Source of the DNA: Providencia heimbachae ATCC 35613
GTDB taxonomy: Bacteria > Pseudomonadota > Gammaproteobacteria > Enterobacterales > Enterobacteriaceae
DNA: 64,000 nucleotides
NCBI RefSeq assembly: GCF_001655055.1
Contig: NZ_LXEW01000047.1
Span: 62,001 to 126,000 of the forward strand
Reading direction: 5' to 3'
The number at the start of each line of letters is the position of its first letter. Within the stretch, counting starts at the first letter, position 1. Positions 1 through 11,294 of the stretch are shown piece after piece. The translations under genes were made by a program, and so were the position numbers. The notes beneath the pieces are model-generated. The model was given only the letters and a program-made list of their open reading frames with translations, ran no database searches and was not told the origin of the DNA.

Positions 1-118
1 TAAAATAAGTGAATTATATCAACCCGTTATTTCTCATTTTCTTTCCAAGTTAGATCTTACTCAATCTTATCTTTTCTGAATTCTTCTGTAAATAAGGCTA
101 AAGCTAGGTGCGACTGGC

Positions 119-148
119 TTGACAACGTTTTCATACCATTCGTAAACT
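119..148 (+). promoter_or_regulatory. Probable mra promoter of the dcw cluster
   Basis: A perfect -35 hexamer TTGACA lies at 119-124. A weaker -10, TAAACT, lies at 143-148 with an 18-nt spacer. Transcription would start near 155, at the edge of the MraZ boxes and about 55 nt before mraZ. This matches the known arrangement of the E. coli mra promoter. The -10 is only a 4 of 6 match, so its exact position is inferred. Confidence 0.6.
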
Positions 149-154
149 TTATAT

Positions 155-179
155 GTGGTGAATTGTGGGGTAAAGTGGG
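155..179 (+). promoter_or_regulatory. MraZ operator: three GTGGK boxes at 10-nt spacing
   Basis: GTGGT at 155-159, GTGGG at 165-169 and GTGGG at 175-179 recur every 10 bases, each separated by 5 nt. In E. coli, MraZ is known to bind direct GTGGG-type repeats with this spacing just upstream of its own gene and to repress the dcw cluster. The repeat count, spacing and position all agree with autoregulation. Confidence 0.8.
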
Positions 180-209
180 TGCTAAGGAAATTAAGGGGAT
201 AAATCGGGT

Positions 210-668
210 ATGTTTCGTGGGGCTACACTGGTTAATCTCGACAGCAAAGGGCGAATAACCGTGCCGACTCGTTATCGAGGAATGCTGAGCGAGGAATCGA
301 AAGGGCAAATGGTATGTACCATTGACCTTCACCAGCCATGCCTGCTGCTTTATACCTTACCCGAGTGGGAGATTATCGAAGAAAAACTGTCACGCTTATC
401 AACGATGAACCCCGCAGAAAGACGTGTACAGCGCCTTTTACTTGGTCACGCCAGTGAATGTCAGATGGATAATGCCGGACGTCTTTTGCTAGCTAATACG
501 CTGCGCCAGCACGCAGGGCTAACAAAAGAAGTCATGCTGGTAGGCCAAATAAATAAATTTGAACTTTGGGATGAGCAGATGTGGTATCAGCAGGTGGAAA
601 ATGACATTGCCGCTGAACGTCTTGCAGAAGAACCTCTGTCATCCCGTTTACAGGATTTGTCACTATAA
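210..668 (+). CDS. mraZ: Transcriptional regulator MraZ
   Basis: A DNA-binding protein of 152 residues, the usual family length, that heads the dcw cluster and represses its promoter. It has two AbrB/SpoVT-like half domains, each with the family DxxxR signature: DSKGR near residue 11 and DNAGR near residue 89. The family forms ring-shaped oligomers that read repeated GTGGG boxes, and three such boxes lie directly upstream. The stop is followed after 2 nt by rsmH, so the two genes are cotranscribed and probably translationally coupled. The length and sequence are close to those of E. coli MraZ. Confidence 0.97.
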   Translation: MFRGATLVNLDSKGRITVPTRYRGMLSEESKGQMVCTIDLHQPCLLLYTLPEWEIIEEKLSRLSTMNPAERRVQRLLLGHASECQMDNAGRLLLANTLRQHAGLTKEVMLVGQINKFELWDEQMWYQQVENDIAAERLAEEPLSSRLQDLSL

Positions 669-670
669 CA

Positions 671-1624
671 ATGACACAGCAGCAATTTAAACATGTAACA
701 GTTCTGCTCGATGAAGCAGTCAACGGCTTAAATATTAAGCAAGATGGTATCTACATTGATGGAACTTTTGGTCGAGGTGGACATTCTCGCCTGATTTTAA
801 GTCAGCTAGGTGAAAACGGTCGCTTAATTGCCATTGACCGCGACCCTGAAGCGATAAAAGCAGCACAATCCATTGATGATCCTCGTTTTATGATCAAGCA
901 TGGCCCATTTTCAGAGATTGCTGAGTATGTGGAAGAAGAAGGCTTAGTCGGTAAAATTGATGGCGTTCTATTGGATTTAGGGGTTTCTTCACCGCAATTG
1001 GATGACCCTGAAAGAGGTTTTTCGTTTATGCGTGATGGGCCACTGGACATGCGTATGGATCCAACTAAAGGTCAATCAGCGCAGCAATGGCTGATGACGG
1101 CGGAAGCAGATGATATTGCTTGGGTATTAAAAACCTTTGGTGAAGAGCGTTTTTCTCGACGTATCGCAAGGGCTATTGTGGAACGTAATCATAACCCTGA
1201 TGAAGAGCCGTTAACACGTACTCGCCATCTTGCAGAGTTGATCGCAAAAGTCAGTCCGATGAAAGACAGGCATAAACATCCGGCTACCCGAAGCTTTCAA
1301 GCAATTAGAATTTATATCAACAGTGAATTAGAAGAGATTGAAAAAGCATTAAATGGTGCGATGTCAGTGCTAGCACCTGAAGGGCGATTATCAGTGATCA
1401 GTTTCCATTCATTGGAAGATAGGTTGGTTAAACGTTTTATTCGTCAAAACAGTAAAGGGCCAAGTGTCCCCGCAGGGATCCCGCTGACGGAAACTCAAAT
1501 TAAAGCGCTGGGTGCAGCAAAACTGCGTGATCTTGGAAAGATGAAGCCATCTGAGGGTGAAATCAATGAAAACCCAAGAGCGCGTAGCTCAGTGCTGCGA
1601 TTTGCAGAAAGGGCAGTAGAATAA
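671..1624 (+). CDS. rsmH: 16S rRNA (cytosine(1402)-N4)-methyltransferase RsmH
   Basis: An S-adenosylmethionine-dependent enzyme that methylates N4 of C1402 in the decoding centre of 16S rRNA. The protein has 317 residues, near the usual family length. The SAM-binding GTFGRGGHS motif is near residue 32, followed by the acidic AIDRDPEA strand and the [11 protein letters not shown] motif. The C-terminal PRARSSVLR block is typical of the family. The gene sits 2 nt after mraZ, and its stop overlaps the ftsL start by one base, so it is part of the dcw operon. It was formerly called mraW. Confidence 0.98.
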   Translation: MTQQQFKHVTVLLDEAVNGLNIKQDGIYIDGTFGRGGHSRLILSQLGENGRLIAIDRDPEAIKAAQSIDDPRFMIKHGPFSEIAEYVEEEGLVGKIDGVLLDLGVSSPQLDDPERGFSFMRDGPLDMRMDPTKGQSAQQWLMTAEADDIAWVLKTFGEERFSRRIARAIVERNHNPDEEPLTRTRHLAELIAKVSPMKDRHKHPATRSFQAIRIYINSELEEIEKALNGAMSVLAPEGRLSVISFHSLEDRLVKRFIRQNSKGPSVPAGIPLTETQIKALGAAKLRDLGKMKPSEGEINENPRARSSVLRFAERAVE

Positions 1625-1944
1625 TGATCCCTGAAAGGCACAGCCTTGCAAAAGTTATCGGGCGTGATTTATTTCGCTATGGCATCATCCCGTTAATTTT
1701 GTTAGGTGCGATAACGATCAGTGCCATATTTGTCGTAACGACAGCCCATGAAACACGCTTATTGACTGCAGCTAAAGACAAATTGTATGAAGAAAAAGAT
1801 TCCCTCGATATTGAATGGCGGAACCTTATTCTGGAAGAAAATGCTTTAGCCAGCCATAGCCGCGTTGAGCGTTTGTCAGTAGAAAAATTACAGATGGTTC
1901 ATGTTGAGCCATCACAAGAAAATATTATTGTTTCTAAACAATAA
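1624..1944 (+). CDS. ftsL: Cell division protein FtsL
   Basis: A small bitopic inner-membrane divisome protein of 106 residues (the E. coli protein is about 120). It has a short cytoplasmic N-terminus, one membrane segment at about residues 20-42 and a periplasmic coiled coil with a leucine-heptad character. FtsL forms the FtsQLB complex with FtsB and FtsQ and helps activate FtsWI septal synthesis. The ATG overlaps the rsmH stop (TAATG), and ftsI follows after 11 nt. The sequence is divergent, as is usual for this family, so position in the cluster carries much of the assignment. Confidence 0.95.
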   Translation: MIPERHSLAKVIGRDLFRYGIIPLILLGAITISAIFVVTTAHETRLLTAAKDKLYEEKDSLDIEWRNLILEENALASHSRVERLSVEKLQMVHVEPSQENIIVSKQ

Positions 1945-1955
1945 AAAGGTTCCTA

Positions 1956-3722
1956 ATGAAAGCGCCGAAATCAGCTAAAAACAAGAAGCAAGAAGAAACC
2001 AGCAGTTTTATCCGCTGGCGCTTTATTTTGCTGTGTGGATGCATTGTGTTGGCTTTAGCTGGTTTATTGACGCGTGTGGCTTACTTACAAATTATCGCCC
2101 CAGAAAAATTAGTAAAAGAAGGCGATATGCGTTCTTTACGTGTGCAAGAAGTGGCGACAGCACGCGGTATGATCAGTGATAGGGAAGGGCGTCAATTAGC
2201 GGTAAGTGTACCTGTTTATGCTATCTGGGCTGATCCCAAAGAGATTTTTGAAAAAGGTGGGATAAGCAATGATGAACACTGGAAGGCACTCGCCGATTCG
2301 CTCGAAATACCACTCGAGCAAATTACCACTAAAATTTCAGCGAACCCTCGGGGTCGCTTTGTTTATATTGCACGCCAAGTAAACCCATCGATTGGTGAGT
2401 ATGTTAAAAAATTAAAGATCAAGGGTATTTATTTACGCAAAGAATCTCGACGTTACTACCCGTCAGGTCCAGTTACCGCTCACTTACTCGGTGTAACTAA
2501 TATTGATGGTGAAGGAATAGAAGGCGTTGAAAAAAGTTTTAATCGCTGGCTAAAAGGTTCTCCTGGTGAGCGAACTGTGCGTAAAGATCGGAATGGACGC
2601 GTGATTGAAACGGTTTCATCGGTTGATAGCCAAGCAGCGCATAATCTCACGTTAAGTATTGATGAGCGTATTCAATCGATTGTATACCGTGAGTTGACCA
2701 AAGGGGTTCAAGAAAATAAAGCAGAATCAGGTATCGCTATTTTAGTGGATGTACATACAGGCGAAATTTTGGCGATGGCAAATAGCCCATCATATAACCC
2801 AAATAATCTTGCAGGTACAACAATGGACTCCATGCGAAATCGCGCAATTACCGATATTTTTGAACCGGGTTCAACCGTAAAACCGATGGTTATTATGAGT
2901 GCGTTGCACAATAAAATTATTAAAGAAAATACCGTATTGAATACTTACCCATATCGGATCAGCGGCCATGAAATTAAGGACGTTGCACGTTATGCAGAGC
3001 TTTCTATTACCGGTATTTTACAGAAGTCGAGTAACGTTGGTGTTTCTAAACTGGCGTTAGCGATGCCTGCTACAGAGCTGGTGGATGTGTATAACCGCTT
3101 TGGGTTTGGCAAGCCGACTAACTTGGGGTTAGTTGGGGAAAGTAGTGGCATCTTTCCAAGTAAAAAAAACCGGTGGTCTGATTTAGAAAGGGCCACCTTT
3201 TCTTTTGGCTACGGGCAAATGGTAACACCGTTACAATTAGCACGAGCTTATGCAACGATTGGTAGCTTTGGGATTTATCGCCCATTATCAATTACGAAGG
3301 TTGACCCTCCTGTCCCCGGAACTCGTGTTTTCCCCGAGCCGATAATGAAGACAGTTGTTCATATGATGGAAAGTGTTGCTCTACCGGGTGGTGGAGGAAC
3401 ACGCGCAGCCATAAAAGGTTATCGCATTGCGATTAAAACGGGTACGGCTAAAAAAGTGGGCCCAGAAGGGCGTTATGTGAATAAATACATCGCTTACGCG
3501 GCAGGTGTCGCGCCTGCGAGTAATCCGCGCTATGCCCTTGTTGTTGTGATCAACGAGCCAAGCGCTGGGAAATATTACGGTGGTGCGGTCTCCGCACCGA
3601 TATTTGGGTCAATTATGGGCGGCGTTTTACGCCTGATGAATATTGAGCCAGATGCATTACAAACAGGCGATAAAAACGAAATCGTGAACAGTCAAAAAGA
3701 GGTTAAAAGTGGCAGATCGTAA
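1956..3722 (+). CDS. ftsI: Septal peptidoglycan transpeptidase FtsI (PBP3)
   Basis: A class B penicillin-binding protein of 588 residues that cross-links septal peptidoglycan as the partner of FtsW. A cytoplasmic N-terminus is followed by one membrane anchor at about residues 22-42, a pedestal domain and a C-terminal transpeptidase domain. The three active-site motifs are visible: STVK with the acylated serine at 306, SSN at about 358-360, and KTGT at 494-497. Spacing matches E. coli PBP3. The 3' end overlaps murE by 14 nt. No sequence feature suggests beta-lactam target alteration, but this was not compared with resistant alleles. Confidence 0.98.
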   Translation: MKAPKSAKNKKQEETSSFIRWRFILLCGCIVLALAGLLTRVAYLQIIAPEKLVKEGDMRSLRVQEVATARGMISDREGRQLAVSVPVYAIWADPKEIFEKGGISNDEHWKALADSLEIPLEQITTKISANPRGRFVYIARQVNPSIGEYVKKLKIKGIYLRKESRRYYPSGPVTAHLLGVTNIDGEGIEGVEKSFNRWLKGSPGERTVRKDRNGRVIETVSSVDSQAAHNLTLSIDERIQSIVYRELTKGVQENKAESGIAILVDVHTGEILAMANSPSYNPNNLAGTTMDSMRNRAITDIFEPGSTVKPMVIMSALHNKIIKENTVLNTYPYRISGHEIKDVARYAELSITGILQKSSNVGVSKLALAMPATELVDVYNRFGFGKPTNLGLVGESSGIFPSKKNRWSDLERATFSFGYGQMVTPLQLARAYATIGSFGIYRPLSITKVDPPVPGTRVFPEPIMKTVVHMMESVALPGGGGTRAAIKGYRIAIKTGTAKKVGPEGRYVNKYIAYAAGVAPASNPRYALVVVINEPSAGKYYGGAVSAPIFGSIMGGVLRLMNIEPDALQTGDKNEIVNSQKEVKSGRS

Positions 3723-5196
3723 TCTTTGTGATCTTCTCGCACCTTTTGGTGTGAGCACAACAAATATCTCACTACGTGAGATGACGCTAGACAGCCGAAA
3801 GGCTGCTGCGGGTGATCTGTTTATTGCGATAAAAGGCCATCAGTCAGACGGTAGACACTATATACCTCAAGCTATTGCACAAGGTGTGTCTGCGGTGATA
3901 GCAGAAGCACAAGATGAAGCGGAAGAAGGGGAAGTCCGTTTTATTCATGGTGTCCCGGTTATTTATCTTAGTGACCTTAATAACCGTTTATCCGCTTTAG
4001 CTGGCGAATTTTATCATCAACCATCATCACAAATGAAATTAGTGGGTGTTACTGGTACGAATGGTAAAACGACCACGACTCAGCTAATCGCACAGTGGGC
4101 TAAAGGGCTCGGTGAAATTAGTGCGGTGATGGGAACCGTAGGGAATGGTTTACTGGGTCATGTATCTCCGAGTGAGAACACAACCGGTTCAGCCGTTGAT
4201 ATTCAACTTGAATTGACACAATTATTGCAGCAGAAAGCCACATTAACGGCAATGGAAGTTTCCTCTCACGGTTTAGTGCAAGGGCGTGTTGCCGCACTCA
4301 ATTTTGATGCTGCTGTATTTACTAATTTAAGCCGTGATCACCTTGACTATCATGGTGATATGGCAAGTTATGAAGACGCTAAGTGGCTATTGTTCTCCAC
4401 GCATCTTGCGAAAACGCAAATAATTAATGCAGATGATGAAGTGGGATTAAAATGGTTACAACGCTTACCGCAAGCTTGCGCGGTTTCAATGGAAAACCGT
4501 TTGCCGAATAATTGGCAGGGGCCGTGGTTACAAACGACGAATGTGGATTACCACGATAAAGGTGCAACGATTCATTTTGATTCCTCATGGGGCAATGGCA
4601 GCTTTGAAAGCCCTCTGATGGGTGCCTTTAATGTCAGCAATTTACTGCTAGCCATGGCAACTTTGCTAATGATGGAATATCCATTAACACAATTATTAGC
4701 CGCGACAAAATACCTCGAGCCCGTTTGTGGACGAATGGAAGTTTTCAGTGCGCCGGGTAAGCCGACGGTGGTGGTTGACTATGCACATACCCCTGATGCA
4801 TTAGAGAAAGCCCTTGCTGCTGCGCGTTTACATTGCAAAGGCCAGCTATGGTGCGTCTTTGGCTGTGGTGGTGATAGGGACAAAGGCAAACGCCCATTAA
4901 TGGGGGCTGCGGCTGAAGAGTGGGCAGATAAAGTCGTCATTACTGATGATAACCCCCGCAGCGAAGAGCCATTAGCGATTATTAATGACATCATGGCAGG
5001 GGTTTTAGATTCTACTCGTGTACTGGCTATTCCAGGACGTCCTGAAGCCGTAACGAACACCATCTTACAAGCCGCCGTGGATGATGTGATCCTCATCGCA
5101 GGTAAAGGTCACGAAGACTATCAAATTATTGGTCAACGCAGGTTAGATTATTCAGACCGCTTAACGGTGGCAAGACTTTTGGGGGTACTCGCATGA
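3709..5196 (+). CDS. murE: UDP-MurNAc-L-Ala-D-Glu:meso-diaminopimelate ligase MurE
   Basis: A cytoplasmic ATP-dependent ligase of 495 residues that adds meso-diaminopimelate as the third residue of the peptidoglycan stem peptide. The N-terminal UDP-binding domain includes the [15 protein letters not shown] stretch. The P-loop GTNGKTTTT is near residue 116. The DNPR motif near residue 416 is the known diaminopimelate-selecting signature, so a lysine-adding enzyme is excluded. The start lies inside the ftsI 3' end, and the stop overlaps the start of murF by 4 nt, implying translational coupling. Confidence 0.98.
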   Translation: MADRNLCDLLAPFGVSTTNISLREMTLDSRKAAAGDLFIAIKGHQSDGRHYIPQAIAQGVSAVIAEAQDEAEEGEVRFIHGVPVIYLSDLNNRLSALAGEFYHQPSSQMKLVGVTGTNGKTTTTQLIAQWAKGLGEISAVMGTVGNGLLGHVSPSENTTGSAVDIQLELTQLLQQKATLTAMEVSSHGLVQGRVAALNFDAAVFTNLSRDHLDYHGDMASYEDAKWLLFSTHLAKTQIINADDEVGLKWLQRLPQACAVSMENRLPNNWQGPWLQTTNVDYHDKGATIHFDSSWGNGSFESPLMGAFNVSNLLLAMATLLMMEYPLTQLLAATKYLEPVCGRMEVFSAPGKPTVVVDYAHTPDALEKALAAARLHCKGQLWCVFGCGGDRDKGKRPLMGAAAEEWADKVVITDDNPRSEEPLAIINDIMAGVLDSTRVLAIPGRPEAVTNTILQAAVDDVILIAGKGHEDYQIIGQRRLDYSDRLTVARLLGVLA

Positions 5197-6557
5197 TCCC
5201 TATTACATTAACGCAACTCGCAGACGTGATCCACGGCCGCATTATAAAAGCGGCAGAGAGTGAATTGACGATACAAAATGTCAGCACGGATAGCCGTAAT
5301 ATGGGGCAAAACTGTGCATTTATCGCCTTGAAAGGCGAACGCTTTGATGCTCATGATTTTGTTTCACAAGTGGTTATTGACGGTGCTAAGGCGTTAATCG
5401 TTGAGCGAGAACTTGATGTTGATTGCCCACAAGTTATTGTTGATGATACACGTATTGCGATGGGGAAATTGGCGGCTTGGGTTCGCCAACAATGTAAAGC
5501 CAAAGTGGTTGGTTTAACAGGCTCTTCAGGTAAAACCTCCGTCAAAGAGATGACCGCATCAATTTTATCCGAGCGTGGTAATACACTTTATACCGCAGGA
5601 AACCTAAATAATGACATCGGCGTACCGCTAACACTGTTTCGATTAACCCCTGAATATGATTTTGCGGTTATCGAAATGGGTGCGAACCATCCGAATGAAA
5701 TCGCGTATACCACCAATTTAGTGAAACCTGAAACGGCTTTGGTGAATAACTTATTTGGTGCGCATCTTGCCGGTTTTGGTTCTCCCGAAGGTGTCGCGAA
5801 AGCAAAAGGTGAAATCTACCAAGGCTTACCTGATGAAGGTACTGCGATTGTTAACCTTGATAGCTATAGTGATAAATGGCAATTTCAACCGCGCCAAACC
5901 GTTTGGTATTATTCGTTAACAGCACAAGCAAAAGCAGACTTCTACCCATCGAATATTCAAATCAAACAGTTAACCACTGATTTTACCTTGCATACACCTG
6001 TTGGACAGGTCGAAATTACCTTGCCATTACCGGGTGAGCACAACATTGCAAATGTATTAGCGGCAAGTGCACTGGCGATTTCTGTAGGCGCCTCCTTGAA
6101 TGAAATTCAAAACGGATTAGCGAAAACGCAGGCGGTTCCAGGGCGTTTATATCCGGTACGCTTGAGTGAGCAAAAAGTCGTTTTAGATGATACTTACAAC
6201 GCCAATGACGGCTCAATGATTGCGGCTATCAAAGTACTGGCTAAAATGCCGGGCTACCAAATCTTAGTCGTAGGCGATATGGGCGAGTTGGGTGATTACG
6301 CTGATGAATGCCATCAACGTGTAGGTATCGAAGCAAAAAATGCCGGATTAGATAAAGTCCTTAGCGTTGGGCAACTGAGCGAAATTATTAGCCAGTCTAG
6401 CGAGTGTGGTGAGCACTTTACATTCAAAAGAGATTTATTAACCCGACTCATCCCGCTGGTTCAGCAGAATGAGGTTGTTTCTATTTTAGTTAAGGGTTCA
6501 CGCAGCTCCGCGATGGAAGATGTAGTGAATGCATTGAAGGAGTGCTTCGAATGTTAG
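5193..6557 (+). CDS. murF: UDP-MurNAc-tripeptide:D-Ala-D-Ala ligase MurF
   Basis: A cytoplasmic ATP-dependent ligase of 454 residues that completes the UDP-MurNAc-pentapeptide by adding D-alanyl-D-alanine. The P-loop [10 protein letters not shown] is near residue 109, with the Mur-family [10 protein letters not shown] and DDTYNAND motifs further on. The start overlaps the end of murE by 4 nt, and the stop overlaps the true start of mraY by 7 nt. The order murE-murF-mraY is conserved in gammaproteobacteria. Confidence 0.98.
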   Translation: MIPITLTQLADVIHGRIIKAAESELTIQNVSTDSRNMGQNCAFIALKGERFDAHDFVSQVVIDGAKALIVERELDVDCPQVIVDDTRIAMGKLAAWVRQQCKAKVVGLTGSSGKTSVKEMTASILSERGNTLYTAGNLNNDIGVPLTLFRLTPEYDFAVIEMGANHPNEIAYTTNLVKPETALVNNLFGAHLAGFGSPEGVAKAKGEIYQGLPDEGTAIVNLDSYSDKWQFQPRQTVWYYSLTAQAKADFYPSNIQIKQLTTDFTLHTPVGQVEITLPLPGEHNIANVLAASALAISVGASLNEIQNGLAKTQAVPGRLYPVRLSEQKVVLDDTYNANDGSMIAAIKVLAKMPGYQILVVGDMGELGDYADECHQRVGIEAKNAGLDKVLSVGQLSEIISQSSECGEHFTFKRDLLTRLIPLVQQNEVVSILVKGSRSSAMEDVVNALKECFEC

Positions 6558-7633
6558 TCTGGCTTGCCGAAATGTTGGTCCATAAGTTTTCTGTCTTTAA
6601 CGTCTTTTCTTATCTGACGTTTAGAGCCATTGTCGGTTTGCTGACCGCCCTTGCCATCGCGTTGTGGATGGGGCCACACCTTATTGCTTACTTACAAAAA
6701 ATGCAGATTGGTCAAGTTGTGCGTAGCGAAGGGCCAGAATCACATTTTAGTAAGCGTGGCACGCCAACCATGGGCGGTTTACTTATTCTGTTCTCTATCA
6801 CTGTCTCGACTTTATTGTGGGCGCGTTTAGACAACCCCTATGTCTGGTGTGTTCTGCTCGTCCTCGTTGGTTATGGCGTGGTGGGTTTTGTTGATGATTA
6901 CCGTAAAGTGGTTAGAAAAGATACTCGTGGTTTAATTGCACGTTGGAAATATTTTTGGCAATCAGCTTTGGCCTTGGTTGTCGCATTTTCCATGTATGCG
7001 ATTGGTAAAGATACCGCGGCGACTCAGCTAGTCGTACCATTTTTCAAAGATGTTATGCCACAGCTTGGTTTGCTTTATATCTTATTAGCTTACTTTGTCA
7101 TTGTTGGAACCAGTAATGCTGTTAATTTAACCGATGGCCTTGATGGCTTAGCTATCATGCCGACGGTTTTTGTTGCCGCTGGTTTTGCCCTTGTCGCTTG
7201 GGCAACAGGTAACGTTAATTTTGCGAGTTACCTACACATTCCATTCCTACCTCACGCGGGTGAGTTGGTGATTGTTTGTACCGCAATCGTCGGTGCAGGA
7301 CTTGGGTTTTTATGGTTTAACACTTACCCAGCGCAAGTATTTATGGGGGATGTCGGCTCCCTGGCACTTGGGGGAGCATTAGGCACAATCGCGGTATTGC
7401 TGCGCCAAGAGTTTTTACTTGTCATCATGGGCGGTGTGTTTGTCGTTGAAACACTGTCAGTCATATTACAAGTGGGTTCATTTAAGTTACGTGGACAAAG
7501 AATTTTCCGTATGGCGCCAATTCACCATCATTATGAATTGAAAGGCTGGCCTGAACCACGCGTGATCGTGCGTTTTTGGATCATTTCCTTAATGTTAGTC
7601 CTCATTGGGCTAGCGACATTGAAGGTGCGTTAA
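6551..7633 (+). CDS. mraY: Phospho-MurNAc-pentapeptide transferase MraY
   Basis: A polytopic inner-membrane enzyme that transfers phospho-MurNAc-pentapeptide to undecaprenyl phosphate, giving lipid I. It has 360 residues with about ten hydrophobic helices. Family motifs include [10 protein letters not shown] near residue 115, the catalytic [13 protein letters not shown] region near residue 187, [12 protein letters not shown] near residue 264, and HHHYELKG near residue 324. I chose the ATG at 6551, which gives MLVWLAE as in E. coli and exactly 360 residues. An in-frame GTG at 6542 would add three residues with no support. Confidence 0.98.
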   Translation: MLVWLAEMLVHKFSVFNVFSYLTFRAIVGLLTALAIALWMGPHLIAYLQKMQIGQVVRSEGPESHFSKRGTPTMGGLLILFSITVSTLLWARLDNPYVWCVLLVLVGYGVVGFVDDYRKVVRKDTRGLIARWKYFWQSALALVVAFSMYAIGKDTAATQLVVPFFKDVMPQLGLLYILLAYFVIVGTSNAVNLTDGLDGLAIMPTVFVAAGFALVAWATGNVNFASYLHIPFLPHAGELVIVCTAIVGAGLGFLWFNTYPAQVFMGDVGSLALGGALGTIAVLLRQEFLLVIMGGVFVVETLSVILQVGSFKLRGQRIFRMAPIHHHYELKGWPEPRVIVRFWIISLMLVLIGLATLKVR

Positions 7634-7634
7634 G

Positions 7635-8975
7635 ATGGCACAAAAAATGGGTCGATTATTGCTTGGGGATGTATACCAAGGTAAAAAAGTGGTCATTATC
7701 GGGCTAGGGTTAACCGGCCTGTCATGTGTTCGCTTTTTTCTCGACCGTGGTGTTGTTCCTCGTGTGATGGATACCCGTGCTACCCCGCCGGGACTTGATG
7801 AGCTTCCTGAAAATGTTGTTTGTCACTGTGGCAGCTTAAATGATGAATGGTTGCAACAAGCTGATTTAATTGTCGCAAGTCCAGGTATTGCGCTGGCGAC
7901 GAAGCAGTTGCAACAAGCGGCAGATCGCGGAATTGAAATTGTGGGTGACATTGAGTTGTTCTGCCGTGAGGCCGATGCACCGGTTATTGCTATTACAGGG
8001 TCGAATGGGAAAAGCACCGTAACCACTTTAGTAGGTGAAATGGCGAAAGCTGCGGGTATTTCGGTCGGTGTTGGTGGCAATATTGGCATCCCTGCACTGT
8101 CATTATTAAATTCAGGTCATACTTTATATGTCTTAGAATTATCCAGCTTTCAACTTGAAACCACATCAAGCTTAAAAGCCTTGGCCGCAACAGTATTGAA
8201 TATTAGTGAAGATCATATGGATAGATATCCATTAGGCCTTGAACAATACCGTGATGCGAAATTAAAAGTGTATGACAATGCACAAAATTGCATTGTTAAT
8301 GCCCAAGACTCGTTAACCTTACCTAAAGGCCAGACGCTTAATAAATGCATGAGTTTTGGTGTGAATAATGGCGATTATGTCTTTGATACACAACAACGTG
8401 TATTAATCGCCAAAGGGGAAACCGTGTTAGATGTGGCACAAATGCATTTAACTGGGCAACACAATTATATGAATGCGCTCGCTGCTCTTGCATTAGCCGA
8501 TACGGCAGGTATTGAACGAAATGCTAGCCTTCAAGTATTAAAAGAATATGCGGGTTTAGTACACCGTTTTCAGTTGGTGTTGTTTAACAACGGTGTTCGT
8601 TGGATTAACGACTCTAAAGCGACCAATGTGGGAAGCACTGAAGCGGCGTTAAATGGTTTACATGTGGATGGCACGATTTATTTATTACTCGGTGGAGATG
8701 GTAAGTCTGCGGATTTTTCTTCACTAAAACAGTATATTACTGCGGATAACTACCGGCTTTATTGTTTTGGTCGCGATGGAAAAGCTTTGGCTCAGTTAGC
8801 ACCAGAGAAGTCAGTACTCACTGAAACGATGGAACAAAGTATGAGGCAATTGGCACCATTACTGAAAGATGGAGATATGGTGCTGTTATCGCCAGCCTGT
8901 GCAAGTTTGGATCAATTCAAAAGTTTTGAACAGCGTGGTGATGTGTTCGCTAAATTAGCCAAGGAGTTAGGTTAA
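7635..8975 (+). CDS. murD: UDP-MurNAc-L-alanine:D-glutamate ligase MurD
   Basis: A cytoplasmic ATP-dependent ligase of 446 residues that adds D-glutamate as the second stem-peptide residue. An N-terminal Rossmann-like UDP-binding segment ([12 protein letters not shown]) precedes the P-loop GSNGKSTVT near residue 121. The [11 protein letters not shown] and [12 protein letters not shown] motifs typical of MurD lie in the C-terminal half. It begins one base after mraY ends and its stop shares the final base with the ftsW start (TTAATG), so it is embedded in the operon. The N-terminus is a few residues longer than in E. coli, so the exact start is slightly uncertain. Confidence 0.97.
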   Translation: MAQKMGRLLLGDVYQGKKVVIIGLGLTGLSCVRFFLDRGVVPRVMDTRATPPGLDELPENVVCHCGSLNDEWLQQADLIVASPGIALATKQLQQAADRGIEIVGDIELFCREADAPVIAITGSNGKSTVTTLVGEMAKAAGISVGVGGNIGIPALSLLNSGHTLYVLELSSFQLETTSSLKALAATVLNISEDHMDRYPLGLEQYRDAKLKVYDNAQNCIVNAQDSLTLPKGQTLNKCMSFGVNNGDYVFDTQQRVLIAKGETVLDVAQMHLTGQHNYMNALAALALADTAGIERNASLQVLKEYAGLVHRFQLVLFNNGVRWINDSKATNVGSTEAALNGLHVDGTIYLLLGGDGKSADFSSLKQYITADNYRLYCFGRDGKALAQLAPEKSVLTETMEQSMRQLAPLLKDGDMVLLSPACASLDQFKSFEQRGDVFAKLAKELG

Positions 8976-10168
8976 TGACGATACCGGGTGCTGCGCGCAT
9001 AAAAAATTGGGTCATAGGCGAAAAACATGGCGTGATTTCGGGCACGACACTCTACGACCGTACGCTGGTATGGTTGGCATTCGGCTTAGCAGCAATTGGT
9101 TTTATTATGGTGACTTCAGCATCGATGCCTGTAGGCCAACGATTGACAGAAGACCCGTTTTATTTTGCCAAGCGAGATATGGTTTACATCGTTATTGCCT
9201 TTATTCTTGTTTTAGTTGTCATGCGGATATCAATGGCAACATGGGAAAAATATAGCTTTGTGTTATTAATGATTTCCCTCGGTTTATTGGCAATAGTATT
9301 GGTTGCAGGTAGCTCCGTTAATGGCGCTTCACGTTGGATAGATGTGGGTGTTGTGAAAATTCAGCCCGCAGAAATTTCAAAATTTGCCCTATTTTGCTAT
9401 GTATCAAGTTATTTAGTGCGCAAATCCGATGAAGTCCGTACACGTTTTCTTGGTTTTGTAAAACCGATGTGTATTCTGATCGCAATGTCGCTATTGCTGT
9501 TGCTGCAACCCGATTTAGGTACAGTAGTCGTGTTAGTCGTCACCACGCTGGGACTGCTTTTTCTCGCAGGTGCAAGGCTGGCCCCCTTTATTATTGGTAT
9601 TGCAGGTTGTGCTGTTGGTGTACTGGCATTGATTTGGTTCGAGCCATATCGTTTGCGCCGTGTTACGTCGTTTTTAAATCCGTGGGATGATCCTTTTGGA
9701 AGCGGTTATCAGTTGACTCAATCATTGATGGCATTTGGTCGCGGTGAGTTGTTTGGTCAAGGGTTAGGAAATTCAGTACAAAAATTAGAATATTTACCCG
9801 AAGCGCATACCGATTTTATTTTTTCAGTACTCGCCGAAGAGCTTGGCTATATTGGTGTCGTACTTGTTTTGATTATGGTTTTTATGCTGGCATTTAGGGC
9901 GATGATGATAGGCCGCCGTGCGTTGCTCTCTAATCAGCTGTTTGGTGGTTACTTAGCTTGTTCGATTGGTATTTGGTTTACATTCCAAGCCCTTGTTAAT
10001 GTTGGAGCGGCAGCAGGGATGTTACCCACGAAAGGGCTCACATTACCGTTAATTAGTTATGGTGGTTCGAGCCTATTAGTGATGTCAGCGGCGATAGCAA
10101 TATTATTGCGTATAGATTTTGAAACACGCCTTGAAAAGGCACAAGCATTTGTAAGGAGTACCAAATGA
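8975..10168 (+). CDS. ftsW: Septal peptidoglycan glycosyltransferase FtsW
   Basis: A SEDS-family polytopic inner-membrane protein of 397 residues that polymerises glycan strands from lipid II at the septum together with FtsI. About ten membrane segments are visible. The SEDS signatures [14 protein letters not shown] near residue 114 and ISYGGSSLL near residue 362 are present. The long periplasmic loop region with [13 protein letters not shown] near residue 274 is characteristic. It overlaps murD by one base and murG by 4 nt. The cytoplasmic N-terminus of about 25 residues resembles E. coli FtsW. Confidence 0.97.
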   Translation: MTIPGAARIKNWVIGEKHGVISGTTLYDRTLVWLAFGLAAIGFIMVTSASMPVGQRLTEDPFYFAKRDMVYIVIAFILVLVVMRISMATWEKYSFVLLMISLGLLAIVLVAGSSVNGASRWIDVGVVKIQPAEISKFALFCYVSSYLVRKSDEVRTRFLGFVKPMCILIAMSLLLLLQPDLGTVVVLVVTTLGLLFLAGARLAPFIIGIAGCAVGVLALIWFEPYRLRRVTSFLNPWDDPFGSGYQLTQSLMAFGRGELFGQGLGNSVQKLEYLPEAHTDFIFSVLAEELGYIGVVLVLIMVFMLAFRAMMIGRRALLSNQLFGGYLACSIGIWFTFQALVNVGAAAGMLPTKGLTLPLISYGGSSLLVMSAAIAILLRIDFETRLEKAQAFVRSTK

Positions 10169-11238
10169 GTCAGGCAAAAAAATTACTCGTCATGGCTGGT
10201 GGAACTGGGGGACATGTTTTTCCGGGCTTAGCGGTGGCGCATTATTTGCAGGCTCAAGGTTGGGAAATTCGCTGGTTGGGCACGGCCGATCGTATGGAAG
10301 CGACACTCGTGCCTAAACATGGCATTGAAATTGAATTTATTCAGATTTCAGGTCTAAGAGGCAAAGGCCTTGTCGCGATGCTTGGAGCGCCTTGGCGTAT
10401 TTACAAAGCAATTGGCCAAGCGAAAGCAATCATTAAACACTATCAGCCCGATGCCGTCTTAGGAATGGGGGGGTATGTTTCAGGCCCCGGTGGTATAGCC
10501 GCTTGGCAATGTGGTGTCCCTGTTGTACTGCATGAGCAAAATGGTATCGCGGGTTTGACGAACAAATGGCTATCGCGAATTGCCAAAAGAGTATTGCAAG
10601 CATTCCCAGGTGCTTTTCCAGATGCGCCCGTTGTTGGTAATCCGGTGCGTGATGATGTGCTAGCCTTGCCATCGCCACAAGAGCGCTTAACCGGTCGTGA
10701 AGGTGCTATACGCGTTTTGGTTGTGGGTGGAAGTCAAGGGGCACGTATTTTAAATCAAGTCATGCCTGTTGTTGCTCAAAAAACAAACAAACAGTTAAAT
10801 ATATGGCATCAAGCTGGAAAAGGCAGTAAGGAATCTACTGAAGCATTGTATAATGAGTATCTGCAAGATTCAGTCAATTCCGAGTATAAAGTTACTGAAT
10901 TTATTGACGATATAGCGCAAGCTTATGCATGGGCAGATATTGTAATTTGTCGCTCAGGCGCATTAACTGTCAGTGAAGTTGCAGCAGCAGGTTTACCTGC
11001 CATATTTGTTCCTTTTCAGCATAAAGACCGTCAGCAATATTGGAATGCTTTACCATTAGAAAAAGCAGGCGCTGCAAAAATTATCGAGCAGCCACAATTT
11101 ACAGCAGAGGCGGTTGCTATCTTGTTAGAACAATGGGATAGAGCAGAATTATTATCGATGGCCGAAAAAGCGCGTAGCTGCGCAATTACGAATGCGACTG
11201 AGCGTGTTGCCGCTGTAATTTGCGAAGTGGCAAAATGA
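10165..11238 (+). CDS. murG: UDP-GlcNAc:lipid I N-acetylglucosaminyltransferase MurG
   Basis: A GT28-family enzyme of 357 residues on the cytoplasmic face of the inner membrane that converts lipid I to lipid II. The N-terminal glycine-rich [10 protein letters not shown] loop is near residue 12 and a second [12 protein letters not shown] motif near residue 190. The donor-binding [11 protein letters not shown] segment near residue 261 matches the family signature. It overlaps ftsW by 4 nt, and 56 nt separate it from murC, which is a normal gap at this point of the cluster. Confidence 0.98.
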   Translation: MSQAKKLLVMAGGTGGHVFPGLAVAHYLQAQGWEIRWLGTADRMEATLVPKHGIEIEFIQISGLRGKGLVAMLGAPWRIYKAIGQAKAIIKHYQPDAVLGMGGYVSGPGGIAAWQCGVPVVLHEQNGIAGLTNKWLSRIAKRVLQAFPGAFPDAPVVGNPVRDDVLALPSPQERLTGREGAIRVLVVGGSQGARILNQVMPVVAQKTNKQLNIWHQAGKGSKESTEALYNEYLQDSVNSEYKVTEFIDDIAQAYAWADIVICRSGALTVSEVAAAGLPAIFVPFQHKDRQQYWNALPLEKAGAAKIIEQPQFTAEAVAILLEQWDRAELLSMAEKARSCAITNATERVAAVICEVAK

Positions 11239-11294
11239 TTCGGCCGTTATAAGCCAAAATTGATACAGAATTAATTAATAAGCGAAGACATATA